A model generated the notes under the pieces. That model did not search any database and had not been told where the DNA came from. It saw only the letters and a list, made by a program, of their open reading frames with translations. Below are positions 1 to 11,693 of a DNA stretch of 64,000 nucleotides, in pieces (within the stretch, counting starts at the first letter, position 1; every line of letters begins with the position of its first letter). The stretch is from Antedon mediterranea. Lineage: Eukaryota > Echinodermata > Crinoidea > Comatulida > Antedonidae. The stretch spans positions 9,103,501 to 9,167,500 of the forward strand of contig NC_092672.1 of the NCBI RefSeq assembly GCF_964355755.1, given 5' to 3'. A program made the position numbers and the translations under genes.

Positions 1-598
1 ACATCATATCACCACCATCGTCTTCATCATCATCATCATCACCGTTGTCGTCAGTCATCATCATCATCATTAACAACATCATATCATCACACCGTCGTCG
101 TCGTCACTGTCGTCGTCATAATCAACAACATCATATCACCACCATCGTCTTCATCATCATCATCATCACCGTTGTCGTCAGTCATCATCATCATCATTAA
201 CAACATCATATCATCACACCGTCGTCGTCGTTATCATCATCATCACCGTTGTCGTCTTCATCATGCTCATCATCATTAACAACATCATATCATCACACCG
301 TCGTCGTCGTCATCATCATCATCACCGTTGTCGTCATCATCATGCTCATCATCATTAACAACATCATATCATCGCCACCATTGTCATCATCATCATCATC
401 ACCACCGTTGTCGTAATCATCATCATCATCATCATCATTAACACCATCATATCATCACCGCCGTCGTGATCATAATCATAACCGTTGTCGTCGTCATCAT
501 CATCATCATCATCATCATCAACATTAACAACATCATATCATCACCACCGTAGTTATCGTTGTCGTCGTCATCATCATCATCATCAACACCAATGCATC
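1..598. repeat. ATC/GTC-rich compound microsatellite
   Basis: The segment consists of runs of ATC/TCA trinucleotides mixed with GTC/CGT trinucleotides. It has a higher-order pattern: the text at the very start recurs near position 128, and related blocks beginning 'aacatcatatcatc' recur about four more times. No gene was recognised here. Gene 1, which runs leftwards, must cross this array as an intron after its kringle exon. Confidence 0.9.
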
Positions 599-612
599 AT
601 CTTTATCAGAAT

Positions 613-675
613 AAATGTTTGTATTATTATTTTTTTTTTATTTATTAAAAAATAAAAAAATAATACAAACATTTA
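613..675. repeat. Short AT-rich palindrome (hairpin)
   Basis: An arm reading 'aaatgtttgtattatt' is followed by a T-rich and A-rich centre and then the reverse complement 'aataatacaaacattt'. It may be a decayed miniature foldback element or a simple cruciform. No coding signal is present. Confidence 0.6.
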
Positions 676-756
676 TCTGTCACCGCCATCCTCGCATACC
701 CTTTTTTAGGTATTTCAGATCAGTAATATTTTATTATAAATAAGTATTCAACCTAC

Positions 757-1008
757 TGCAGCTTGTTGCTGGAGTTCCAACATCACAATATTGCCATATT
801 TCTGCAGAAGTTGTAAAACACCAGGGCTGAGTGTCACTATCAGGGTTACGGCAATAGTTGTGGTCTCCTAAACCGAAACCAGGCGCTGCTTCTGGTGAGA
901 AGCTGTGTGTATGAGGCGTTTGGTCTGTCCACTTTTGACACGTGTAACCGCCAGTGGTGGTACTTACTATACCTCGATAATCAACACCATCAGTAGCAGT
1001 ATAGCATT
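757..1008 (-). CDS. Kringle exon of gene 1
   Basis: This phase 1-1 exon encodes about 84 residues with the kringle cysteine order: ECY at the start, YTCQKW, YCRNP, PWCFT, QYCDV and a final TSC. The stretch CRNPDSD keeps both acidic residues that form the anionic half of the lysine-binding pocket in plasminogen-type kringles. The paralogous kringles have lost one or both. The donor is GTAGGT right after the last cysteine codon. Confidence 0.88.
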
Positions 1009-4000
1009 CTGAATCAAAGATGAGTTTATTATCAAATGAATATTTACGTTGTATTTTTACTGGCATTTGACATTTAGATTTTTTAGTTAATTGTTTTGTT
1101 TTTTTGCAAAATCTTTTTTTTCTAATTCTTCTAATGAACGTAAGCAACTTGTTTCCAACTACATTATCTTGTTATTGGATTACTTTTTGTATTTGTTTCA
1201 TTTCAACGAATACTTACATGTTACATTTATTGTACATTTTTCGTTGAAATCCTAACGTTTTGCTTACTATTAGTTTAACATGAAAGACAATAATTATTAC
1301 CTTCATTTAAAATGAAAATGGCAAACACAGATGCTGTTTTTGGTCGTCCTGAAATAAAAAAAATTAAAATTAAGTGCTCAGAAATAAGTGGCAATGTGAA
1401 GAGACAAGCTAGACATGAAACAGTACCACCCGTGTAATGGTTGTTTATTCAAGCTTTTATTTGATTACATAACTGGACCAGGTAATAGATTTATTGTCGG
1501 TTTCTTACCGTAATCGTGACGTTGTTGATATATCAATGTGTCTTTGAGATCTCCAGCGTCATTGACAGACTGCAGTAAAACTAGATAGTTACTTCCGTCC
1601 ATTTCAAACATATGTGAGTCAGATATTCCATTTGTTTCAATTGTCTTTATAAAAGAAAAACAAAAACGTTTAAACTAATCTTAATTGAATTTTTTCGCAT
1701 ACTAATTTGCTTTTTACATTACAAGCGAAGATAAGAGTCTTTGTAGGCTAAAGCCCATTAAAGTATCGTCTGTTTGGTAGAATTCCGAAAAGTCAATTTT
1801 GAGCGTTGAGACTTGATTACATAGAAAGCAAAGCTCTTGCGGGTGGAAGTTAATTTAACAGTTGGTCTCGCACATCAAATAGTATGGAACGCCGTTTACG
1901 CAACATTTCGATGATATGAATTTTATGACGCGATATGTGAATGAAATGCATCGATATGAATTGAATGGCGTAATATATGAATGAAATGTTTTGAATTGAA
2001 TGCTTTGAATTGAATGTTTTGAATGAAATGTTTTGAATGAAATGTTTTGAATTGAATGTTTTGAATAAAATGTTTTGAATGAAATGTTTTGAATGAAATG
2101 TTTTGAATTAAATGTTTTGAATGAAATGTTTGAATTGAATTGAAAAGTCAAACTATTGGCGGCGTATGTCATTCCCGCTCGCGATTTTTTTTCAACCTCT
2201 TAATAGGCCTAAGCATGGGTACCCTCATCTCCTTTCAACGCTGTCATCAATTTGAATCCTTTACAGAGACTCCCTAACAGACCTGAAACATTGGAATACA
2301 TATTTTCGAACCCAGGTCTGTTATGATTCTCTGTAAAGGCAGCGTGGAAGAAAGGAGATGAGGGTACCCAGGCTTAGGCCTAATAGGTTGAGAAAATAAT
2401 CGCGAGCGAGAATGACATACGCCACCAATAGTTTGACTTTTCAATTCAATTCAAACATTTCATTCAAAACATTTCATTCAAAACATTTCATTTAAAACAT
2501 TTCATTCAAAACATTTCATTCAAAACATTTTATTCAAAACATTTCATTCAAAACATTTCATTTAAAACATTTCATTCAAAACATTTCATTCAAAACATTT
2601 CATTCAAAACATTTCATTCAAAACATTTCATTCAAAATATTCAATTCAAAGCATTCAATTCAAAACATTTCATTCATATATCGCACCATATAATTCATAT
2701 CGATGCATTTCATTCACATATCGCGTCATAAAATTCATATCATCGAAATGTTGCGTAAACGGCGTTCCATAAAATAGTGTACTATTCAAAATAGTAATTG
2801 GAGGAGTAATTGGCCTCCCAATGAGCTTGCTTGCCATTGGTTCAGATAGTTTAATTCCTTTAGTAAACCGAATAATGAAAATACATTGTTACATGATTTT
2901 AAAACTGCTCGTTTCATCAACTTCGAATATATAATGGTATAATCGCCATCTGAAATTAACTTATAGTAGGTAAAATAGTAGGCCTAAAGCGTGGTTCCCA
3001 CTAATAGACCGTAAAGCTTGGTTCCCACTAGAACGTTTAACGCAAGGACGTAAACGCAACGCAAGCGTTTTAACCAATGACAAGCGAAGTTATAGACAGT
3101 TAGCAATCACAAGCGAATAAGCCATCGCTTGTGATTGATCAATTCACTTGGGTTGCGTTACGTCCTTGTGTTGCGTCGCTAGTGGGAACCACGCTTAACG
3201 TAACGTAACACAGCGACGTATCGACGCGTACTCACAAGTGGGAACCGACGAAGCAACAATTCATTTTCTTACGTTGTGTAGGTTACGTTGCGTCGCTAGT
3301 GGGAACCAACCTTTAAAACTGATGTTTCTATGTAATGCTTGGTTCTCACTAGAGACGTACCTCAACGACGTAACGCGTAAGGGATTTGACCAATCACAAG
3401 CGATGGGTTTATTCGGCTGCCACTTGTCATTGGTCAACTCGTTTGCGCTACGTCCTAGTGGGAACCAAGCATTAGGAAAGTTGTATTTACCAAATGATAT
3501 TCATTATCAAATCCATGTCTTGAGAATGAACTTATTTTAGAGTGCGTAGTCTTATCAGGATTTCTGTACCGGGCAACAAAAAAAGTCGCGTCTCCCCTAC
3601 TATCTTGCAGAAAAGACGACGTGCATTTCCCACAAACCACTGTACTTGGATCATGAAATTGTTCTTTAAGAAAAGTTTGAAAATATGGTTTAGTGATAAT
3701 CTTCCATGGTTAATATTAACATGTATGTTCTTAGTTTTACAAAAATTCACGTAAAATAAATTGTTTGCTTTTGGTGATTTGTATTCTGTTTAAGTTTGTT
3801 CTTATTTATTTGAATCGAGTATTTCTCAAATGTATTCTTAATCTAGTTTTAGCCTGTATACTGTATAAGGCATGCTTCTGAGCGCTAATTGTGCAAGACA
3901 AGGACGTTCATGTAGCCAGAAATCTGTCAAATCAAAGCGAATGTAGGAAACAGGCGCCTGTGATTGGACAAATGTGTTGCTCCCGCGTTGGCCTTTGTAA

Positions 4001-6313
4001 TGAGTCATACAGGATCCACAATTCTCAATTGGAAAATTAAATGATTTATTCAAACCATCAAAATGAAGGCAATAAACACACGGTGTACTGCAAACCTAAC
4101 TTTATCAACCCTATATATTACCGGTTTCTTTGTTGAAGTGAAAGACTGACATTAAGTTTGTAGTATACAATTGACCCAATGCGACATACACATCATCATC
4201 AAAAGTAAATACATTAGACTCCCACATATAACTGTTTGTAATGAACTGTATCTGCTCAGATGTGGACGTTTGAATGTTGTATTTAAAAACATAGAGACCG
4301 GATTCTCTGAAAACAAACATACATTTATACTATTTCAATGCGATTAGATAGACCGCTGCGGCTTGGTAGCATTACAAAGTATTAAGAATTATCCAAGAGT
4401 CCAATTCACTTGCAACAGAAATATAACAGATGGCCATATCCCGGTACAATCCCACCGATTTGTACTGCTTCCACGTGCTAGTTTGGTTTGTAATCGACGT
4501 GCGGTAATATGGGTATTTGTAGTTAATAAATTTATTCACTTCCACAGAAAAAAAACACGATAAATGTAATGGTTTTTATTTATAAAAAGACAAAATAACA
4601 GCTAAATTTAACCAAAAACCAATTGCCATTTTTTGTTTAAATTACTATTCTTTAGGTACATAATTGTTGTAGATCCATTTTTTGTCGAAGTGAATAACTA
4701 CCACTATGTGACATTAAAATAGCGTATTCGAAAAAAAAAGTGGCTTAAAATATTTTTATGGAAACAATATATCTTATATTTACACTGATATTGATCTGAG
4801 AAAACTAAAAACTAAAATGAAACAAGTACATTTTTACTTACTTACTGGCGGCAACGATGTACAAATTACCATTAGACCAAAAATGATTTGTACTGTAAAT
4901 TTTCGCTATCGGAATAGTTGACTGTAGAATAAGTCTATCCATCACTCCTAAAGTAAATCGAAATTATTGTCGTGTAAGTGATTAAATAATGAGTCGATCA
5001 GACACTGTATTGTAAAGAAATCTTTATTGTTTATTATAACATGGGTACAAGGATGTAGCCAATCAGACGCGCTGAAATGAGTCACATGTTAGGATAACGA
5101 ACACTCCTCATGGAATCAAACTTGTTTTCGTTGCCCTGACATGAGGGCCTGAGATTTGGTTGCCCTTTCAATATTGTTGTATTCCACAAAATGCAAAAAT
5201 ATAACATTGTAGGCCTAATCTTATTTTTTAAATATTTTACTTCGGCAATTTGAGTTTCCCTACGTAGCCTACATTTTTGGTTGCTCCAGGACCATAGGCA
5301 ACTGATTTTGCGAGGTGCTATGTACTGCTTTTAAAACGTGTGTATGTGTGGCTATATTTGTTATGATAAATTTACTAGGAAACCTAGTAATCTACTATTC
5401 GATTATCAGTTCTGTATCCTGATACATCTCCAGATACAGTACTGATAATCTCACTCTTGTCTGTGAGTATACTTACCATGTTCACAGTTAATGCCTCTGA
5501 ACCTCTCAGTACAAATACAGCTGTAACCTCTATCACTACAGTCGTTAACGCAACTTGCTCCATTCTGACACAAGTTTCCCACTGAACACGTTCCAAAATG
5601 ACTCTAATGAATATAAAATTAAATACAAATGTATGTGTAGCGTTACCGCTCGGTTGTAAATAATGTTCAATTCAATTTATTTCCATACATAAAACAACAT
5701 TGTATTACTTTTTTTTAATGAAAATAATGTAATGTATTACAATACTACATTTTAACAATAGAATATTGTTTCATCATCAACAACCATATACAATTGATGT
5801 ATTATTATTTTATATAACCCTTTTTTCCTCTATTTTTAGACTTTCTCTTAAAGGGAATATTTAAAACGCACCGGGAGTATTACATCGAGAAAGCACAATC
5901 TACTACACTTCCTTGGCATTGGTAAGTATGTTTGGTCAACATGTGGTCAACAATATAACTTACGGTCAATCTAGACTTACCCGTTCTCTGGGTGTTACTT
6001 GAAGACCATCGAAATGCACAGATTTCATATCTTTGACAAGCTTCCTAGTATTCTTGCCCACCTGGATCGAATACAATGTACAGGTGTCTTCAGCAACCAC
6101 GAACGATTTACAGTTAGTGTCTTGACGACAAAACACTGAACAACTCGCCGAGTCAGTATCGTTGTAAGTAGTCATAGCATCTGGAATTGTCCAGTGATTG
6201 CGACCATGATATATAGCATTTGTTTCTGTATTGGGGCATGTTACCACGGCACTTGTAAGAGGGAAAAGACACAAGCATAAAACAGCTTGGGAAATTGTAA
6301 TTTCCGTTGCCAT
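757..6313 (-). CDS. Gene 1: secreted PAN-EGF-EAR-kringle mosaic protein (3' part outside window)
   Basis: Eight exons on the minus strand were found by matching the downstream paralogs: PAN 5981-6313, EGF 5477-5603, EAR 4842-4947, 4122-4306, 3491-3663 and 1509-1644, linker 1301-1348, kringle 757-1008. All junctions have AG acceptors and GT donors, and phases agree with the other copies (0,1,2,1,0,1,1,1). The first residues form a signal peptide ending near TSAVV, followed by a five-cysteine PAN/apple module. The EGF exon reads C-x5-C-x5-C and ends in INCEH. The third EAR exon carries an RGD tripeptide. The kringle has six cysteines and keeps the Asp-x-Asp pair after CRNP. No frameshift was seen. 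The W-K-L-V domain, WSC and last blades should lie to the left of position 1. The protein is probably extracellular; the binding partner is unknown. It is divergently oriented to genes 3-6. Confidence 0.8.
1883..2771. mobile_element. Foldback element with minisatellite arms
   Basis: The segment is a long inverted repeat. The left end begins TATGGAACGCCGTTTACGC and the right end is its reverse complement, finishing GGCGTTCCATA. The arms contain degenerate 10-14 bp repeats of the type GAATGAAATGTTTT. A central hairpin near 2200-2385 contains 'ggagatgagggtaccc' on one side and its complement on the other. The hexamer AAATAG flanks both ends (1877-1882 and 2772-2777), which fits a target-site duplication. 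No transposase is present. The element lies in a gene 1 intron, and the open frame seen in its left arm is only the minisatellite. Confidence 0.75.
3013..3473. mobile_element. Cluster of MITE copies with GCTTGGTTCCCACTAG ends
   Basis: Three adjoining copies or pieces share terminal inverted repeats of the type AGCTTGGTTCCCACTAG and inner blocks such as 'acgtaacgcaacgcaag'. They lie roughly at 3013-3198, 3199-3316 and 3334-3473, in the gene 1 intron next to the RGD-containing EAR exon. Related copies occur at 27561-27773, 27918-28268, 36497-36677 and as a piece near 53185-53268. There is no coding capacity. It is probably a non-autonomous DNA transposon family. Confidence 0.7.
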
Positions 6314-7348
6314 TGTGAAAATAAACTGAAATGAATTGTTTAGACCTATATATTATGCTTAAGACACTAAGTTATAGATCTAGTTATTGAATTTAATAAT
6401 CAATAATTATGTTAGATATTGCGTTGTTTATAATACATGAAATTGTCCCCAATTATAAAATCGACTTTCATCGCGCATTACTTATTAGGTTTCCGCATGA
6501 AAAACGCCTTTATAAAATTCATAAACAATTCAATAATCAATATATCCAGTCCGTCTTCATATCAATTACTCATGTAGCTAGATCAACTTTTGTATGCACT
6601 TTCAGGTCCAGAGAATTTGACTTCAGAAATTGGTTTAGAGTGGTCAAACAATCTTTTTTGGCTTTTTGAAAATGTGGCGAAGGTCAAAAGTTAGGTGAAA
6701 GGTTATAAGACCAAACACTAATAGGTCCTAAATCTATAGACAACCACTGATCACAACAAGGTCTCAAATTGATTAGAAGATATACATTATATTTAGTCTA
6801 ATGGGACATTTTATTTTTTTAAATATCCGGAAATGCCATTTCTGACCTTTGACCCACAACCCAGAGCATGTATGTATCCTATACTGGTCGCATTTGGTCT
6901 TAAATTGTTCGAAATATACCTTTTGTTATTTGTTACACATTTAAAAGAAATGTTACAAAAGGGGAGGGTCAAGGGTTATATGAACACACACAAATAGGTA
7001 CTTGTATCTCGGCAACCACTGGTCGCAAAAGTCAATTTTGGTCTAAATGTTCAGAAGGCATGCATTCATATTCGGTCTAATGGGGCATTTTAGACAAAAA
7101 TGATCAGAAATACCATTTCTGACCTTTAACCCACATACCAGGCCATGTTAATATCTCTGTAAGTACTTGTCGTAGGAAATCGAAATTAGTCTCAAATTGT
7201 TTGAAATTATACATACTTACATTTAATCTAAAAAGAACTTTGGTTAAAAGATGACTGGAAATACCATTACAGAACCATTACCAAACAACTTTTCATTGAC
7301 ATAAAATTTAATGCAATTCAATTAAATCTTTTATTTCGAAATCTCTGG

Positions 7349-8175
7349 GGCCGGATTTATCAAACTTGCTTAGCAAAAAAATCGTCTTAACTTTGCCTTA
7401 AATCCTTGATTTTGCCTAAGTCAGATTTATCAATATATCTAAGCAAAAAAATTTGCTTAATTTTGTCTTAAATCTAAGACGAAAAACACCCTGCCTTAAG
7501 ATGAAAAATTTCGTCTTATCTCATTTCTGCAACAGAAACATTCTTTTTTGACAACGCGAGCGCGCTAGGCCGGAACATTGAACATTCGGAAAGGCTACGC
7601 TAGTGCGTTTTACGCTGTACTACGGACGCTAAAATAATGATATCGATCTTCACAAAGATGGCCTAGAAATTGGACGAGCAAAACTAATATTTTCGGGATA
7701 GGTACGACCCAATTGACTAGCCTTTAGAAAACTGTATCGGCTGCCAAGGGTCGCTGTCATTGATAAAAATAAATAAATGTTGATTTGATTTAAGTTTAGA
7801 GCGAATGATTTTCGTATGTATTTCCGACTGTTGTGCTCTTTCTCTATTTCAAGTAATAAAAACAATAGTAGCCAGAATGCGCCCTCTCTTGTTGGGAGTG
7901 AAAATACGGAGATAAAATGTTATAGCGCCGCCATCGCTAAGAGAAAAAAGGTAATACGCATGCGTAAGCAAGAATTTTTCGTCTTAAGACATAATTTGCT
8001 GCCCTCTAGAGTTTAATTTTGCGCATGTGCAAAGTAAAATTGACCTAAGACAATTTTTCTGCTAAGACATTGCTAAGACGGTTTGATAAATAAGATTAAG
8101 TTATTTGCTTAAGCACTTCTTAAATATTTCAGCTTAAGCAAAAATATAAGCAAATATTGATAAATGCCAACCCTG
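7349..8175. mobile_element. Candidate MITE with TTTATCAA-type ends
   Basis: The left end reads 'ggccggatttatcaaac' and the right end 'tgataaatgccaaccc', an imperfect inverted pair. Just inside both ends lie repeated 'ttaagcaaaa/ttgcttaa' and 'gtcttaag' blocks in opposite orientation. The centre has no recognisable protein. Ends and target duplication are not certain. Confidence 0.4.
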
Positions 8176-8282
8176 GTCTTAATAGAAAGTAAAATTACGT
8201 ATAAATTAATAGAAAACCTGTACTGCTACTCATCTCTCAGGATGGCATTCCACCTAGCATTTTGACTTATATACAGTATTAT

Positions 8283-8690
8283 CAAAGAACTTATAACACA
8301 AGAATCTCCTGTTCGTCCGAAGCGCGTAACAATTTCGAAAGGCATTGTGGGATAGAATAAAGCTATGGGTGGAGCCATTGTGAGCCATGGAGTAGGGCGC
8401 CCGCATCAAATTAGAAAGTCAAAATCATAGAGGGGATCTGCTAATGCTCTAGGGGGATAGAGTAATTGACTGAGGAGTAGGGCGCCCGCATCAAATTAGA
8501 AAGTCAAAATCATAGAGGGGTTGTGCTAATACTCTAGGGGGGTAGAGTAATTGACTTCCTAGTTTGGAGGGGGCGCTGCTCCATGCTGTGAAATGGCGTC
8601 GCCCAGTTTGACCTTTTAACCCTTTACTTCCGATACTGTGTTTTGAATGCAAATTGAAGAACAGGAGATTCTTGTGTTATAAGTTCTTTG
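8283..8690. mobile_element. MITE copy 1, 32-bp inverted ends, 7-bp target duplication
   Basis: The terminal inverted repeats begin CAAAGAACTTATAACACAAG and extend to about 32 bp. The flanks are GTATTAT on both sides. Inside is an imperfect tandem duplication of about 80-90 bp starting 'gagtagggcgcccgcatc'. The second copy at 56976-57384 is nearly identical. No open frame of note, so a trans-acting transposase is required. Confidence 0.85.
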
Positions 8691-8939
8691 GTATTATGCT
8701 ATTATCTACAGAGTTTATGATCGAATATGTTGTGATTTGCACGGTGCAGTAGCTATCTATCTACATTTATTTCTGTCTGTCGGGCTTCTATCTTTTTTTA
8801 CATTTCTAACGAGGGGTATTTTTCTATGCTCAACAACTCCCATCGATTGTCCCAACAATAATGCAATACTTTGTAACGTTTAGGCCTATATGTTAGATTA
8901 TAAAAGGATCCCAATTATATAAGCTTTTTGGACCGCTAT

Positions 8940-9052
8940 CCTGGATAATCCTTTATAAATGTATTATTTGTAATGTCAGTAATTTATTTTATCACTTTGT
9001 ATATATTTTTTATGATGATTTTCCTAATAAATTCAAATCAAATCAAATCAAG
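8940..9052 (+). mobile_element. Possible LINE 3' tail
   Basis: An AT-rich segment ends in AATAAA followed by a short TCAAA repeat, as seen at the 3' ends of several non-LTR retrotransposons. A similar ending occurs near 26820-26875. No protein fragment supports it, so the call is weak. Confidence 0.3.
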
Positions 9053-9811
9053 TAGGCAATTCATTATGAATTTGACTCTTTTGAAAACCTAATTTTCAAT
9101 TGCCCATCGGTAGTCATGATTTACACCAGTAGGCCTACAAAACGAAAGTTCTGTACATGTTTTATATTGTTTTCAGCTCCAATCTTCTTTTTTTTTTTCA
9201 ATTGTTGGCCCTCTATTTGAAACAGCAAGATACCTAATTCGAGATCATATGACGCAGTTGTTGTCTTGGTAATCTAAAACGAAACACTGGGTATCAGAAT
9301 CAGTTTCATATCTGTAAACTAAATTTCTGCGGGATATATCCGACTCATTTCATAAGACTAAACTATGCAAAACCACACACTTTTGAATCGTATGTTCGTT
9401 ATATCTATCTGTTATCTTTCGTGGAATGTTTAAACACAAAACGCAAATAGATAAGACTATTCAAATTCGGTTTAGGTCTACGCTTAATTACAAATTATTA
9501 CATATGTAGGTGTATGCACTGTGTGTTACGATGCATGAATAGGAAATCCGGTTATTGAAGATAGATGTTTCCGTCCTCATATCGTATTTATGAGGCCTAA
9601 CAGCAGTTAGTGGGCCTAAGTAAGTAACCAGGCCATGCTCGTTATCTTGCTGGTATGATTTTAAAGTGTTACTAGATGCTAGGCTCTAAAATATCGTTGT
9701 CTTACACCGTTAAAACACATTCGGATCTGATTTGAATATTTAACAGGGTGAGTCACTTTATACAGTAGAATATTATTTCTCATGATTTTGTAGACATAGC
9801 CTACTGAAGAT

Positions 9812-10198
9812 CCATTTACACTATAGGACGATAACGATCGACGAAAAATAGATAAACATACATTTTTCTTGAATAAAACAAAAGAAATTAGAACAGTTTT
9901 CGTTCTAGAACTATTAAGATAATCATGTATGCTGTATTTGACAAATAATATTTTAAAAAATCAAATGACGTCATGATCAATAAAAACAATAAAATCGTTG
10001 TATTGTACGATATTATTACTCTTACTAATCATGACGTAATTTGATTGGACGTGTGGAAATATTATTTTCATCAAAGGCAGCATAGATGATAATCCTATAA
10101 TTCTAGGATGAAAACTGTTAAAAAATATTTTGTTTTATGTATGACAAATGCATATTTATATTTTTATCGTCGATCGTTATCACCCTAGTGTAAATGGG
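9812..10198. mobile_element. Foldback/MITE with CCATTTACACTA ends
   Basis: The left arm has CCATTTACACTA followed by GATAACGATCGACGA. The right arm holds the reverse complements TCGTCGATCGTTATC and TAGTGTAAATGG. Inner blocks such as 'aaatgacgtcatgat' and 'atcatgacgtaatttg' are also inverted. A second right-hand end, 'cctagtgtaaatgggcc', follows at about 10223-10243, suggesting a nested or duplicated terminus. Confidence 0.7.
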
Positions 10199-10910
10199 CC
10201 TTAAGGCCGCGGATCTGAACGCCCCTAGTGTAAATGGGCCTTAACAACGTGAAGGATTAGATTCAAGTTAAATTACAATAATTGGAATTCTTTGAGTTTA
10301 ATATATGAAACAGTGAGTGTGTTTATTACACAAGCAAAATCATATTAATATCCTTGTTGATATAGTAGGTTTGGAAATCCCATGTTAGATTAAAGTCCTA
10401 CCAATGAGGCCGATAAGTGATATGGATGCACCTTGACCCTCAAATATCCATGTGAATTACAATTGAATTTGTTCTTTCGTTTTTGTCTGTGGTTTCTAAT
10501 AGTCTTTCCCGGAATCTTTATGTTTTCCGGTTTTTACAGCCAAACCCATTTTCAGCGAAAACCAAACTATTGCATAATACAAATAGATGAATTCACAACC
10601 AATTTTCATATATGCCGTTGACAAAATTTGTCAACGGCATGCTTCCATTCTTGGGATGTCATCCAGAATATAAATTATTGTTAAAAATTGTTAAAGTAAG
10701 TTTTAGTGAACTCTAGTAGGATCGATACGGTACCATCAATCAATATGACTGCGCAATAAAGGCTAAGTGCAATCGAAGAGAGGGGACATTTAATCTTTAT
10801 AAAACGCTCTATGGAATTCACTGAAATTATTGGTATGGTCAATTATCAACAAAAAATGTTTAAAATATTTAAAAGATGCACTTTTTTATTTGCAGTAATT
10901 TTACGGAATC

Positions 10911-11693
10911 ATGATGTTTTACTCATTGGTCTTAGGCATACAATTAATAATAGTCACAAAAGTATCAACGGAATTGTCGACCAACTTATCTGCTGGAACG
11001 ACTGACTATGAGGTCTCAACGAACGCATTCTCTTTGGAAACTATAACTGACCCTATCAGTAAAATGTCTAGGCCTGCTACACAAAGCAATACTACGGTAT
11101 CTTATGCTAGGCCCACTACTCCAAGACCCACAGTCACATATCCTGGAAGTCATACACAACATTTATCAACCAACAAGACAAACATTAATGGTGCGTTTAA
11201 TGTTTCTGCAGTTCCTCTTGGAAGTTCATCAGCAAGGGTAAATTGGCATGTACCTTCAAATACTGTAGCGATTAAACACTATGTTGTTTTGAATTACAAA
11301 GACAACTGCAAAAACAATGAATTATCAGATTTAAAACTCGACTCGAAGACAATTTTGGTAAATCTTACTATCAGTTCAGTAATAATAGGTAACCTATCGC
11401 ACGTTACTAAATACTGTGCATGTGTGGTTAGTATATCTTACTCCGAAAAGGATATCTCAGGAGTTAACAACTGTAATAGGTTTACAACAGAGTATGATCA
11501 TCTAAATACGAAAGCTACAGTAGCCCTCTCAATTGCATCAAGTTTTATGGTTCTGTTTTGTATAATAGCTATTTACAATGTTGTGAGGAGTACGCGGATG
11601 TTGTCCAGACAAGCGAAAGATGAAGAGTTAATACCAACTGTTAATCATGACCTATCGACTAATAGTGATGACGACAACATTGAAAATCCATGA
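10911..11693 (+). CDS. Gene 2: small type I membrane protein with FN3-like domain
   Basis: One open frame of 260 residues is unrelated to the flanking array. Residues 1-21 form a hydrophobic signal peptide (MMFYSLVLGIQLIIVTKVST). Residues 22-85 are Ser/Thr/Pro-rich and stalk-like. Residues 90-200 look like one fibronectin type III-type fold (INGAFNVSAVPLGSSSARVNW, several N-glycosylation sequons, two CxC-type cysteine clusters). A transmembrane helix follows (TVALSIASSFMVLFCIIAIY), then an acidic cytoplasmic tail of about 38 residues. A T-rich tract and CAG just upstream of the ATG suggest a 5' UTR intron. An AATAAA at 12066 could end the transcript. The FN3 call rests on length and hydrophobic pattern only. 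Function is unknown; an adhesion or receptor role is a guess. Confidence 0.65.
   Translation: MMFYSLVLGIQLIIVTKVSTELSTNLSAGTTDYEVSTNAFSLETITDPISKMSRPATQSNTTVSYARPTTPRPTVTYPGSHTQHLSTNKTNINGAFNVSAVPLGSSSARVNWHVPSNTVAIKHYVVLNYKDNCKNNELSDLKLDSKTILVNLTISSVIIGNLSHVTKYCACVVSISYSEKDISGVNNCNRFTTEYDHLNTKATVALSIASSFMVLFCIIAIYNVVRSTRMLSRQAKDEELIPTVNHDLSTNSDDDNIENP

Larger units (their letters stand above)
6314..10910. other. Intergenic region between gene 1 and gene 2
   Basis: No exon was recognised. Repeats related to each other lie around 6660-7260 (blocks reading 'ccatttctgacctttgacccacaa' and 'ggtctaatggg' recur). Three inverted-repeat elements are annotated separately (7349-8175, 8283-8690, 9812-10198). 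The stretch 8940-9052 ends in AATAAATTCAAATCAAATC, which resembles the tail of a non-LTR retrotransposon. The divergent promoter of gene 1 should lie just above 6313, but no clear core element was identified. Confidence 0.5.

Noticed and set aside
1855-2172. 105-codon open frame on the minus strand
   Set aside because: It covers the repeat arm of the foldback element and reads Phe-Lys-Thr-Phe repeats.
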